Below, piece after piece: positions 25,188-35,311 of a stretch of DNA of 64,000 nt. Positions within the stretch are counted from its first letter, which is position 1. Every line of letters starts with the position of its first letter. Source of the stretch: Actinomycetota bacterium (GTDB lineage: Bacteria; Actinomycetota; Acidimicrobiia; Acidimicrobiales; Ilumatobacteraceae); the NCBI GenBank assembly GCA_016700055.1, contig CP064997.1:2542001-2606000 (forward strand), written 5' to 3'. Below the pieces are notes generated by a model. It saw only the letters and a program-made list of their open reading frames with translations. It made no database searches and was not told where the DNA came from. Position numbers and translations under genes: made by a program.

Positions 25188-25853
25188 GTGGGTCATGAGT
25201 GGAGCTCGAACGGAAGCGGGTCGGGCTCATCCGCGACGCAGGATGGGCGCAGCTACGACTCGCCATTGCGCGCCAAGCGGGCACAGGAGACGAGGACGGC
25301 ACTCCTGGAAGCCGCGACGACGCTGTTCACGTCGCAGGGCTGGGCCAAGACTGGGATGCGGGACATCGCCCAGCTCGCAGGTGTTGCCGTCGAGACGCTC
25401 TACTCGCACTTCTCGTCGAAGCGAGTGCTGCTCGACGCGGTCGTCGATCGTGCAGTGGTGGGCGATGCCGAACCGATCCCGGTCGCCCAGCGCGCCGAAT
25501 TCCTCGCCCTCGGCAGCGGTCGGCGTGCCGTACGCGTCGCCGCAGCAGCGTCACTCGTGACTGGCATCCACGAACGGACTGCTCCATTCGCGCGACTGCT
25601 CCGCGAGGCGGCAAGCGCCGACGCCGAGGTCGAAGAGGTGTTACGGGCGACGCGGGAGCGGCAGCGGCGTGATGTCGAAGCAGGTGTGGCGCTCGTCATC
25701 GGGCGGAACCCGGTGGCCCGCGAACGAGACGGTGTGTGGGCGTTGCTGAGCCCTGAGGTGTACCTGCTCCTCGTTGGCGAGTCCGGCTGGTCGAACGACG
25801 AGTACCGATCGTGGGTGGCCGAGACGCTGACGAGCGTGCTGCCTCGCTCGTGA
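25188..25853 (+). CDS. TetR/AcrR family regulator
   Basis: Up to 221 residues. The HTH is LLEAATTLFTSQGWAKTGMR with DIAQLAGVAVETLYSHFSSK, a typical TetR N-terminus, then a helical ligand domain. The N-terminus is uncertain. GTG 25188 gives a Ser/Gly-rich leader but lies at the predicted transcription start; the ATG at 25195 is out of frame; a TTG just before LRAKRAQETR is another choice. A small frameshift near the start is possible. It precedes the hemerythrin-SRPBCC gene by 18 bases and probably controls both. Confidence 0.8.
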   Translation: MGHEWSSNGSGSGSSATQDGRSYDSPLRAKRAQETRTALLEAATTLFTSQGWAKTGMRDIAQLAGVAVETLYSHFSSKRVLLDAVVDRAVVGDAEPIPVAQRAEFLALGSGRRAVRVAAAASLVTGIHERTAPFARLLREAASADAEVEEVLRATRERQRRDVEAGVALVIGRNPVARERDGVWALLSPEVYLLLVGESGWSNDEYRSWVAETLTSVLPRS

Positions 25854-25871
25854 GATGAGAGGAGAGACATC

Positions 25872-27026
25872 GTGGCTATTGATCCGGGTGCACCCGCAGA
25901 CACGAACATGATGCGAATCGTGCACTCGGCGCTGCGGCGCGATCTCGAGCGAGCACAAGCAGCCCTCACTGCGATCCCGCCGCCGAACGACCGTCAGCGC
26001 ATCGCCATCGCCGGTCACCTCGAGTGGATGATGGGATTCCTCGAAGCCCATCACCGGTCCGAGGACCTCGGCTTGTACCCGGTGGTTCGCGAGCGAGCCG
26101 CCGACGCGGCAGCGTTGCTCGATGACATGGCAGCGGACCACGCAGCAGTCGCCGATGCCGTTGCGATCGTGGAGGCGCGCGCCGCCCAGTACGGGGCAGG
26201 TAATGAGCGCGAGCCGCTGATCGTCGCGATCGAGCGCTTGCAGGAGGTCCTGCTGCCGCACCTGCAGCGCGAGGAGGACGAGCTGATGCCCATCGTCTCC
26301 AGGGTCGTCAAGATCGCCGAGTGGAACTCGATCGAACAGGCCCACAACATCGCCGGCAAGTCGACAGCACAGCTCGGCCGAGAGGGACATTGGCTGATCG
26401 ACGGTGCGACGCACGCGGACCGGGCCCGGGTTCTCGAACTCGTTCCAGTGGTGCCGCGCTACGTGCTCCTGTACGGCTTCGGTCCCTCATATCGACGCCG
26501 CCAGCGCGCCTGCTGGAACCCACGGCTACGCGGCCTGCAAAACGATGGCTCGACCTCCGTCGTGGTCGATGCGGATCTTGATGCGGTGTGGGACATCATC
26601 CGCGACCCCACCCGTGTCGGCGAATGGAGCCACGAGTGCGTGGCCGCCGAGTGGGTCGGCGACACGACCGAGGCGCGACCCGGAGCCATATTCCGAGGCC
26701 GCAACCGACAGGGGATGTTCCGATGGGGACGACTCTGCGAGATCGTCAGCATCGATCCGGGCGAGCTCGTCTGGCGCACCGTTCCCACGAGGCTCTACCC
26801 CGACAGCACCGAATGGGCGCTCCGAGCAGTCCGAGTCGCCGCAGGGACGCGCATCGAGCAGTCATTCCACGTCGTCAAGGGAACCTGGCTCGAGGCCGTC
26901 TACGCACGGCTCCTGCCAGCCCATCGCGAACGGACAGCGGCACTCACACGTGACCTCGAGCGCATCGGCACCCTTGCCAGGGCTCGGCCGAATCAGCCCG
27001 CGGCTTCCCCGAGCGCGAACAACTGA
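25872..27026 (+). CDS. hemerythrin (HHE) - SRPBCC fusion protein
   Basis: A 384-residue two-domain protein from a GTG preceded by GAGAGGAGAG. Residues 10-150 are a hemerythrin-like four-helix bundle with iron-ligand-type His and Glu (FLEAHHRSEDLGLYPVV, DDMAADHAAV, LPHLQREEDELMP). Residues about 220-365 form a SRPBCC/polyketide-cyclase barrel (VVDADLDAVWDIIRDPTRVG, EWSHECVAAEWVGD). The first domain could bind a di-iron centre for oxygen or NO sensing, the second a hydrophobic ligand. The fusion is uncommon and its role unknown. Confidence 0.8.
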   Translation: MAIDPGAPADTNMMRIVHSALRRDLERAQAALTAIPPPNDRQRIAIAGHLEWMMGFLEAHHRSEDLGLYPVVRERAADAAALLDDMAADHAAVADAVAIVEARAAQYGAGNEREPLIVAIERLQEVLLPHLQREEDELMPIVSRVVKIAEWNSIEQAHNIAGKSTAQLGREGHWLIDGATHADRARVLELVPVVPRYVLLYGFGPSYRRRQRACWNPRLRGLQNDGSTSVVVDADLDAVWDIIRDPTRVGEWSHECVAAEWVGDTTEARPGAIFRGRNRQGMFRWGRLCEIVSIDPGELVWRTVPTRLYPDSTEWALRAVRVAAGTRIEQSFHVVKGTWLEAVYARLLPAHRERTAALTRDLERIGTLARARPNQPAASPSANN

Positions 27027-27151
27027 TCGCTCGGGGCTGTATGAGCGATCGTTCGAGACCCCGGCAGGCCTGGTCGATGTGCTTGCAGAAATCGCGGTCG
27101 TCGGCAAGCGCCTACATTGGATGTTGTCATCCGGCTCCCGAGGCACTAACC

Positions 27152-27394
27152 ATGAGCGAAGCCTTGACCACCAACAGTTCGACCATCGACCGAGATGATT
27201 GGAACGCGGTTCTGAGTCAGCTCCGCGCTGACGGGTTCAGCCCGGTCGATTCGATCAAGGTCACCAGGGCCGTATTGCATGTATCGCTCGGTGAAGCCAA
27301 GGCGATCGTGCATGACAGCCCCGTCTGGGCGGACGCCCGCAGCGCCTTCGACGACGTTCACGACGCCGCCGAAGCGGCCGCGGGCCGCCTGTAA
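27152..27394 (+). CDS. small protein with bL12-C-terminal-like fold
   Basis: An 80-residue protein starting MSEALTTNSSTIDRDDWNAV. The segment DSIKVTRAVLHVSLGEAKAI resembles the alpha-beta part of the ribosomal protein bL12 C-terminal domain, where a conserved GLGLKEAK stretch occurs. It lacks the N-terminal dimer domain, so it is not the ribosomal stalk protein. The function is unknown. Confidence 0.6.
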   Translation: MSEALTTNSSTIDRDDWNAVLSQLRADGFSPVDSIKVTRAVLHVSLGEAKAIVHDSPVWADARSAFDDVHDAAEAAAGRL

Positions 27395-27449
27395 CCGGCG
27401 ACGGCCGATCGGGTAGTAGCCCCTGACATCACGCTGGTACGCGTGAGCA

Positions 27450-27734
27450 TCACCACCTTCGACCCGCCGAGCTTCGCGTGCCCAGCGGCGCTCGGGTACG
27501 AGTCAGCGCCGACGACGACTTCACGGCAGCGACCCGATACAGGTACCCGATCGGGTTCTCCATCCGGACCAGCCGATCCTGGTTTGACCAGGCGTACTCC
27601 TCGACCTCGGAGCAGACATCGCTACCGACCTCGACACCCCACTTCGCCACGAGCGCTGGCAGCAGCCGCGACCGGATGTCCTCGATCAGGCCGTCGAACC
27701 CTGCGAGGTGCTCGTCCCGAAGTTGTTGGTCCAT
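27450..27734 (-). pseudogene. truncated sigma-factor-like protein
   Basis: A 94-residue minus-strand frame, MDQQLRDEHLAGFDGLIEDI and so on. The region VCSEVEEYAWSNQDRLVRME and NPIGYLYRVA resembles region 2 of a group of actinobacterial sigma-70-like proteins (A-x-EYxWxxWDRLRxMENPxGYLYR). After YRVA the sequence becomes Ser/Arg-rich, and the expected region 4 HTH is missing. A frameshift or deletion has probably removed the C-terminal half. Confidence 0.5.
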
Positions 27735-27896
27735 CACCCTCCAAGACCCTCGATGACCCGAGAACGTCCCATCCGGGATCGAAGAATGAGCACGGCGCAT
27801 TCTCCCGCCGATGGACTGGGCTCGGCAGGCACCAGGGCGCCCCGCGAATCGGTCGGATCTCTCGCCGCCCGGGGACCTGCGTGCGAGAATGTGGAC

Positions 27897-28211
27897 ATGA
27901 ACGTCGCCGCATTGGAGATCGGGGGACGGACGATCGACGCGGCGCGCCTGGAGGACATTTGTGCCCGCTACGGGATCGCCGAGCTCGCCGTGTTCGGCTC
28001 GGTCGCTCGGGGTGACGCGACACCGGCCAGCGATGTCGACGTGTTGTACGTGTTGCGTCCCGATACCAGCCTCGGATTTGCGATCGATGATCTGGAGGAC
28101 GAGCTCGCTGACTTGTTCGGTCGTTGCGTCGACCTCGTGGCAAGGAAGGCAGTGCATCCGATGCTGCGCCCGACGATCGAGGAGCAAGCACGGATCGTCT
28201 ATGCGGCGTGA
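27897..28211 (+). CDS. mntA: MntA antitoxin (minimal nucleotidyltransferase)
   Basis: A 104-residue MNT-fold protein with the motif GSVARGDATPASDVDVLYVL, which fits G-S-x10-D-x-D exactly. MntA-type antitoxins add AMP to a tyrosine near the HEPN active site of HepT and so silence it. The ATG at 27897 is chosen because the family begins shortly before the R-Y-G-I-A-E-L-A-V-F-G-S segment; the open frame upstream overlaps the sigma relic. Its 3' end overlaps hepT by 11 bases. Confidence 0.92.
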   Translation: MNVAALEIGGRTIDAARLEDICARYGIAELAVFGSVARGDATPASDVDVLYVLRPDTSLGFAIDDLEDELADLFGRCVDLVARKAVHPMLRPTIEEQARIVYAA

Positions 28212-28557
28212 CGGCGTTCTGCTCACCGAGATCATCGAGGCCGGTGAGCGGATCGTGGCGCTCGTCGCGCATCGCTCGTCGGTCGACTTCGAGGGTGACC
28301 CCGATCGACGCGACGCTCTACTGTGGAACTTCACGGTCCTCGGCGAGTCGGTGGGTCAGCTGTCGGACGAGATCAAGCACGACCATCCCGAGGTCGGCTG
28401 GGCCTCACCCGTCCGGATGCGGAACCGCATCGTGCACGGCTATTGGTCGATCGATCTCGACATCCTCGTGACGACCGCCCGAGACGACATCGGCCGATTC
28501 CTCGCAGCCGTCCGTGCCATCCCGGACGCGGAGCCCGGTGCGACAGACCCGCCCTGA
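28201..28557 (+). CDS. hepT: HepT toxin (HEPN RNase)
   Basis: A 118-residue HEPN protein. The catalytic R-x4-6-H motif is present in RMRNRIVHGYWSID, including the Tyr two residues after His that MntA modifies. The helical core includes DALLWNFTVLGESVGQLSDE. HepT is a ribonuclease toxin. The gene order here is antitoxin first with an 11-base overlap, and both active sites are intact, so the pair should be functional. Confidence 0.92.
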   Translation: MRRDGVLLTEIIEAGERIVALVAHRSSVDFEGDPDRRDALLWNFTVLGESVGQLSDEIKHDHPEVGWASPVRMRNRIVHGYWSIDLDILVTTARDDIGRFLAAVRAIPDAEPGATDPP

Positions 28558-28600
28558 CCCCAGGATGTCGGTGCCGCCTCGGTGGGTAGCCAGCGGTTGA

Positions 28601-28612
28601 CGTGTGCACACG
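28601..28612. promoter_or_regulatory. 12-bp palindrome upstream of the SARP regulator
   Basis: CGTGTGCACACG is a perfect 12-bp palindrome in the 250-base gap between hepT and the SARP/STAND gene. It is a plausible operator, but no regulator is implied by the sequence. Confidence 0.35.
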
Positions 28613-28808
28613 ATGTGCGCAGTACTGGACGACACGGCGTAACACGGGAGCGCACTCGACGGACGGGACGGACGGAAGGTCCGGGCATCCGTCGCGAACT
28701 GCGTGTTGTGGGCCGGAACGTGAGCTCACAGCCGCTTGCCACGGGTTTGCCACGGCCGTAGAACAACGTGGAACCGAGTCGCACGGCGTAGGGGGAGGGG
28801 GGTGGCTG

Positions 28809-31800
28809 TTGATCCAATTCAGGGTGCTCGGAGAGGTGGCCGTGGTCGTCGACGGTCAACGGTCTGCAATGGGCGGTGCTCGTCTGCGGCGGCTGGTGGC
28901 CATGCTGCTGATCCACCGCAACACCGTGGTGTCGGTCGATCGGCTCGCCGACGCCGTGTTCGCCGGTGAACCCACCGATGCGGCGGCGACCACGCTTCGG
29001 AGTTACATCGCCCGGGTCCGGCGCGTCGTCGAAGGCCACGACGACCGTGTCGGAGTGTTCACTCAGCCACCCGGCTATTGCCTGCGTGTCCCCGATGAGT
29101 TGTTCGACGCAGCGACGTTCGAGGCTCTTGTCGGCGATGCCGGGCGTTCTCTGCTGCGAGGCGATCCCGAAGCGGCAGGGGCGTCCGCCCGCCAGGCGAT
29201 CGAACAGTGGACCGGCGACCCGTATCCGGAGTTCGACGACGAGGCCTGGGTGCAGCCCGAGGCCCAGCGGTTGCAGGAACTTCGACTCGTCGCCGCCGAC
29301 CGCTACTTCGAGGCCGAACTCGGATGTGGCCGAGCGAGTGACGTTGTCTCGGAGATCGAGCGGATGGTGCGAGGACATCCAGTTCGCGAGGGATTCCGAT
29401 CGCAACTGATGTTGGCCCTGTATCGCTCGGGGCGTCAGGCCGACGCGCTGCGGGCGTATCAGGACTTCCGCGCCTTCCTCGTCGACGAGCTCGGGCTCGA
29501 GCCTTCCCCACAACTGGCCGACCTCGAGGCGCGCATCCTGGCCCATGATGCGTCACTGGTCGCCGAAGACGGAGGCCGATCCCTGCACGGCTACCGCCTC
29601 GGCGATCGCCTCGGAGCAGGACGCGACGGAGCCCTGTTCGCGGCGCGGATCCCGGGCGTCGAACGTGACTTCGTCATGCGGTCGTTCCGTTCGGAGGTTG
29701 CCGACGATCCGCATTTCGTTCGAACCTTCGAATCCGACGCCCACCGGTTGGCCTCACTGCGGCACCCAGCGATCGTGCCAGTTCACGACTACTGGCGCGG
29801 CCCCCACGAGGCCTACCTCGTGACGAGCCGCATGCGAGGCGGAACGCTCGACGACCGGCTGCGCCGGGGCCCGCTCGCCGAACACGAGTTCTCCTCGCTC
29901 GTCGCACGGATCGGCAGTGCCTTGGTCGATACGTCGGCCGCCGGGCTCGCCCACGGACGAATCAGCCCCCTGAACGTGCTCTTCGACGACCACCAGTTGC
30001 CGTATCTCACCGACTTCGGGCTCGGCGACGAGCAGGCGTCGGTGGCCGCGGACACGGCGGCCTTCGCCGCATTGCTCGAGAGGTGCACGACCTCGGATGC
30101 CATGCGCCTCCATCTCGATCGCGCCGAACGCGACTCGTCGACGTCGATGGCGAGCCTGGTCGGCGCGGTGCTCGTCGTGCTCGACGCCTCGCCGGTGAAG
30201 CCGGCCAATCCGTACAAGGGCCTCGAGGCGTTCGACGAGGTCGACACCGCCGAGTTCTTCGGTCGTGAGGTGGTGGTGGACGACATCGTCAAACGCCTGC
30301 ACGAGGCGGACGCGCGTGGTCGTCTGGTTCTCGTCGTCGGCGGTTCGGGCACCGGCAAGTCGAGCGTCGTGCGAGCCGGTCTGCTCCCCAGGCTCAGAGC
30401 GGGCGCGGTTCCGGGGTCGGCGCAGTGGCTCATCACCACGATCACCCCCGGCGGATCTCCGTTCCAGCGGCTCGGTGAGGCGTTGACCCGACTGTCCGTC
30501 GACGAACCTGTGCCTCGTGAGGGACTCGATCGCCCGGGTGCGATCGACCGCGTCGTGCGCCGTGTTGCCGGCGATGCCGAGATCGTCATCGTCCTCGACC
30601 AACTCGAAGAACTGTTCACATTGGCGGACTTCGACACGCAACGTCGGTTCCTCGACGAGCTCGTCGAGGCGGTGGATGTGTCCGACTCCCGGCTCAGAGT
30701 GGTCGCCACGCTTCGAGCGGACTTCTTCGATCGCCCATTGGCGGTGGCGTCGATCGGTCACCTCTTGAGCGAGTCGACGGTCCCGATCCCAGCGATGACG
30801 CCCGCTGAGCTCGAGGCCGCGATCGTGGAGCCCGCTCGGCGCGTCGGGCGTCACGTCGAAGGACGGTTGATCGCGGAGTTGGTGAGCGCTGTCGTCAACG
30901 ACGCGGCGGCGCTTCCGGCGCTGCAGTTCACGCTCTACGAGCTCGCTGAGCGCTGCAACTCGACGCTCACGTTGGAGGCGTACCGAGAGCTCGGCGGGCT
31001 GTCAGGTGCAGTCGCCAAGCGCGCGGACCAGCTCTATCGCAGCGTTGGCGCGGGTGAACAGCTGCTGATCCGCCGGCTGTTCGAGCGCATGATCGTCGTG
31101 CGGGACGGAGAAGCGATGCGTCGCAGACTTCCGATCTCCGATGTCGCGAGTGGTCCTGACGGCGCCGCGATCGACGCCGTGATCGAGCGATGGGTGGTGG
31201 CACGGCTCCTGACTCGCGATCGAGACCCACGGTCGCGAGCGCCGACAGTCGAGGTCGCGCACGAAGCACTCGTCCGCGAGTGGCCGCGTCTTCAACGCTG
31301 GATCGCCGAAGATCGTGAGGCGATCGCCTTGACGGCACGAATCCACGACGCGGCGTTGGCCTGGGCCGCTGCGGAGCGCGATCCCGAGTCTCTGGCGAGA
31401 GGCTTGCTGCTCGAGGCCGCGGCAGAGGCCGCAGACGGCGGCCACGGCCTCGACCTGTCCCCGCTCGAGCACGAGTTCGTCGACTCCAGCCGCCGCGCCC
31501 GCGAGGCGGCTGCTGCGGAACAAGCCATCCGGCTCGCCCGAGAGCAGCGCTCGAACCGACGACTGCGATGGCAACTGGTAGCGCTCGGCTGCTTGTTGAT
31601 CTCAGCGCTCGTGGTCGGGCTCGTCGCGCTCGACCAACGGCGGACAGCCGATCAGGCGCGACGGATCGCGACCGGGCGCGAGCTCGCCGCGGCCGCCCAG
31701 GCCAGCCTCGACGTCGACCCGGAACGGAGCATGCTGCTGGCGCTGGAGGCGATCGATGTCACGCGCGGCAACGGGCAGGCCGTGTTGCCAGAGGCGGTCA

Positions 31801-33732
31801 CGGCGCTCCACGCCGCCGTGGTCGGGTCCAGGATCGAGCAGCGCATCGAGGGCGTGGGTGGGACGGTGGCGTGGAGTCCGACCGACGAGTACCTGGTGTC
31901 GGAAGGCCCCGAAGACTCTGGCGTGGTGGACCTCCGCGACCCTGTCTCGGGTGAGTCCGTGCGAACGTGGATCGCTGACGACGTCGACATCAACGACGTG
32001 GCCTTCAGCAGCGATGGCTCGCTACTGGCGACCACCGGCGACGACGGAGCGATGCGCGTGTGGGACCCCGGCACCGGAGAGCTGCAATTCGAACATCGGG
32101 TGCCCGACGGTGGAGGCGTGTGGGGACCGTCGTTCAGTGCCGACGGCAGCACGGTGGCGGCGTCGTGGCTCGACGAGGGTGTCGTTCGCGCATTCGACGC
32201 CACCAGCGGTCAACTCGTCGGGGAGGGCGATGCCGAGCGCGTGATCGCCACGTCGCTCAACAGCGACGGGAGCCTGATCGCGGTGGGCGCCGGGGAAGGA
32301 ACCGCGTACGTGGCGGAAGTCGGCTCCAACAAGATCGTTCACACGCTCGAGGCACCCGATGCGGGCTGGATGCGAATCGTGCGATTCAGCCCCGATGACC
32401 GGCAGATCGCCGCCACCGGAGGTGATGGGATCACGCGGGTCTGGGATGCGGCAACCGGAGCTCGCGCGCTGACCGTCGGCGAGCCCGGAGCGGCCCAGGC
32501 TGCGTTGTCGTGGAGTTGGGACAGTCGGATGCTCGCCGTCGGATCGGCGGACGGTTCAACGCATATCATCGAGGTCGGCGGCGACGAGGCTCGACCGACG
32601 CTCACTCTGACCGCCCAGGACACCCAGAATGGTGTGCAGGGTGTCGCCTTCTCGCCTGACGGCACACGGCTGGCCACCGGCGACCTCGGAATCGCCTCGA
32701 TCATCGTGTGGGACATCGCCCCGTTGGCGGATCGCGAGTGGGCAAAGCGCGAACACCGAGACCATCCAGTACGTGCCGCTGGCCGTCACCGCCTCCGACG
32801 AGGTGGTCGTCAGCGACATCGACGGCAACGTGGTGACCTACTCGATGGAGGACGGGACCAAGCGGCAGATCATCGACTCACGGATCGAAGTGGGACCCCG
32901 CTTCGCCGTCGACCCGGCCGGCTCGATCGTGGCGACGGCGGACGGAACACCTTCCGCACCGGTTCGAATCTGGGACGCCGTGACGGGTGCCGAGATCGTC
33001 TCGTTCACGCCACCCGACTTCGATGAGTTCGTCACCGGCCTGGCCTGGTCACCGGACGGTGAGCACCTCGCGGTGTCGGGCGGCGATGGCGACTCGAGCA
33101 GCATCGTCGTGGTGGATCGCGCGGGCGCCGTCGTGGCCCGCTTCGTCGAGGAGCCCGGGGTCTACCTGCGCAACAGCTACTTCTCGCCGGACGGAACCGT
33201 GCTTGCGATCCCACGTCGACCACTTCGGCAGGGGGTGCCCGATCAACAGGGACTCTGGCTGTGGGACTGGTCGGCCGAGCGGATGGTTGGGCGGATCGAC
33301 ACGCAGACACTCGCGGCGGACTGGGACCCTACGGGGCAGCGGATCGTGACGGTGTCCGAACTCGAGTCCGTCGGCGAGGTCTGGGCGGTTGGCACGGGCG
33401 AGCGGATCACGTCCTTCGCCGGCACGAGCGGCTTCACCGATGTGCGATTCAGCCCGGATGGCTCCGAGGTCGCGGCGACGAGTGTCGATGGAGACGTCAA
33501 CCTGTGGGATGCCGAGGACGGAACCCTCGAAGCGACCCTGCGCGGCCATGACGTGGCGATCTCGCTGGCTTACTCGCACGACGGTCGACGACTCGCCAGC
33601 GTCGACGCCGACGGCATGCTGCGGGTGTGGGCGCTCGACCTCGACGACTTGATCGGCATCGCCGAGCAGCGTCTCACGCGTCGTCTGACGGGCGTCGAAT
33701 GCCGGCAGTTCCTTCATCGAGACACCTGCTGA
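28809..33732 (+). pseudogene. giant SARP-BTAD / pseudokinase / STAND ATPase / WD40 regulator, split by a frameshift
   Basis: From TTG 28809 (GGGGGAGGGGGG upstream): an OmpR-type winged helix (residues 1-85, IQFRVLGEVAVVVDG), a BTAD domain (90-240), and a Ser/Thr-kinase-like domain from about 257. The kinase's HRD loop reads HGRISPLN while TDFGLG is kept, suggesting a pseudokinase. An nSTAND1 ATPase follows (NPYKGLEAFDEVDTAEFFGR, Walker A GGSGTGKSS near 510, Walker B VLDQLEELF), then one membrane helix near 917-940 and WD40-type blades. Blade homology moves to the +1 frame near 32740-32760 and continues to 33732. The joined product would be about 1,640 residues. The shift could be a mutation, an assembly error or programmed. 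Confidence 0.82.
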
Positions 33733-33836
33733 CCACTGCCACGTGAGTGCCACGCCGGGGCCGCGCCGACGCCACAGGTGGATCTCATCCTCGCGCCATC
33801 ACCGCCGACGTGGCGGTGCGACACGAGGAGCAGACC

Positions 33837-34187
33837 ATGCAAGATCACACTTCGGAGATCAGCGGGCGGATCCGCTGGGGAGCGATCGTTCTGGCCGCCG
33901 CGGCGACGCTTGCCGTCGGGACGATGGCCGTGGCGAGCGAGAATCCGATCGACCCGATGCGGACGACCCCGCAGGAAGTTCGCCCACCCACTGACCCGTA
34001 CAACGCCTGCCTGCGAGCCGGATCGATGACCCCGGATCGGATCGACGCCCGCGCCGCGGAGTGCCGGCTGCGCACGGAAATCCTGTACGCGGACCCTGCG
34101 TATGTCGGCTGCATGCGGCGTGCCAGTGCAACTCCCGACGCAATGGAGCACCGGGTCGCCCTGTGTATCTTGCTGGCCCAGCCGTGA
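33837..34187 (+). CDS. secreted or membrane-anchored hypothetical protein with four Cys
   Basis: A 116-residue protein starting MQDHTSEISGRIRWGAIVLA (RBS CGAGGAG). One hydrophobic segment (about residues 12-30) could be a signal or anchor. The exported part has four Cys (YNACLRAGS, AECRLR, YVGCMRRA, ALCILL) that could pair. No family is recognised. Its stop overlaps the GTG of the next lipoprotein gene, so it is part of the same operon. Confidence 0.65.
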   Translation: MQDHTSEISGRIRWGAIVLAAAATLAVGTMAVASENPIDPMRTTPQEVRPPTDPYNACLRAGSMTPDRIDARAAECRLRTEILYADPAYVGCMRRASATPDAMEHRVALCILLAQP

Positions 34188-35311
34188 CACCCGTGCGCAT
34201 CCGGGCAGCGATCGTCCTGGCGAGCCTGTGCACCGCCTGCGGAACCGCCGAACGTGCGACCGTCGGCGGTTCCGCGCAGCCGACGGACGAGACCGTGTCA
34301 GCGGTGCCTACCCGGGCGCCGGCTGACACGGTCGCTGGACCGTCCGTCGCGACCTCACCGCGGATCAGCCTCCCGAGCGTGGATGCCCCCTCCGAACCGC
34401 GCGTGCTCTTCGAATGGTTCCCCGACGGCGAGAACGTCAAGTCGATCTTCATGTCAGATGTGACCCTGTCGGTGCCGCCGGAACGGGTCGTGCCCGAGAG
34501 TGACGGCGCTGCGGTACACGCCAGCTGGTCCAACGACGGGTCTGCCTTCGCCTGGGAGGTGCTGATGGACGACGACACGTCGAGCGTGTGGACCGCCGAG
34601 GCCGACGGGTCGCACCCGGTCGAACGTGTGGTGTGCGAGGCCCCGCCGTGTGTCGAGATGTCGTACCCGTCGTTCTCGCCGGACGACCGCAACCTGTTGG
34701 TGACGCGCTACGACGTCACGCTGGACGGTCGATGGGGACCGTCGCACCTCGTGCTGGTCGACGTCTCCACCGGAGAGCAGACGGTGATCGCTTCGACCCG
34801 TGACGGGACCACCTCGTTCTATTCGTCGAGCATGTCGCCGGACGGATCAATGGTGGCGGTTGCGCTCGAGACCTACGTCGACGAGACCCAAGCGAGAATG
34901 TCGGGGAGCGAGATCCTCGTCGTCGACACCGACCCGACCACGCCTGACCCGCCGATGTCGATAACCGATCCCGGTCTGTTCGCCGGTTATCCGAGATGGC
35001 ATCCTGCGGACGACCGAATCCTGTTCGCTTCGTGGGACCTCGATGCCTTTCAGGGTGACGAGCCCTCGCAGCTGTACACGGTGGCGTCGGACGGTTCGCA
35101 CCTGACGCGGATCACGAACGTCGACCACGTCGCGACTGCACGACGCCCCGGCGAAGCGGACTGGACGCCAGACGGAAGCCGAATCATCACCTCCCTCGGC
35201 GTGGTTGCCGACGGTCGAGTCGTCGACGTGAAGATCGGTTATGTCGATCCTGCGACGGGAGCGATCACCGAGAGCGCCACGTCGGGTGCGATGCCATCGC
35301 TCCAGCCGTGA
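34184..35311 (+). CDS. TolB-like beta-propeller lipoprotein
   Basis: A 375-residue protein from a GTG overlapping the previous stop. The N-terminus VRIRAAIVLASLCTACGTAE has a hydrophobic signal and a lipobox-like CTAC. After a Thr/Pro-rich spacer come PD40/TolB-type repeats: SWSNDGSAFAWEV, SFSPDDRNLLVT, SMSPDGSMVAVA, RWHPADDRILFAS, DWTPDGSRIITS. It is predicted to be an outer-face propeller. A sensor or binding role for the upstream SARP/STAND protein is an inference from location only. Confidence 0.75.
   Translation: MTPVRIRAAIVLASLCTACGTAERATVGGSAQPTDETVSAVPTRAPADTVAGPSVATSPRISLPSVDAPSEPRVLFEWFPDGENVKSIFMSDVTLSVPPERVVPESDGAAVHASWSNDGSAFAWEVLMDDDTSSVWTAEADGSHPVERVVCEAPPCVEMSYPSFSPDDRNLLVTRYDVTLDGRWGPSHLVLVDVSTGEQTVIASTRDGTTSFYSSSMSPDGSMVAVALETYVDETQARMSGSEILVVDTDPTTPDPPMSITDPGLFAGYPRWHPADDRILFASWDLDAFQGDEPSQLYTVASDGSHLTRITNVDHVATARRPGEADWTPDGSRIITSLGVVADGRVVDVKIGYVDPATGAITESATSGAMPSLQP

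Noticed and set aside
25195..25560. Open frame from the leaderless ATG 25195
   Set aside because: It gives an Arg/Pro-rich translation without TetR features; the TetR HTH is in another phase.
28602..28808. GTG start for the SARP gene at 28602
   Set aside because: The extra 69 residues are Cys/Arg-rich and unlike SARP N-termini; TTG 28809 has a purine-rich RBS and places the winged helix at the start.
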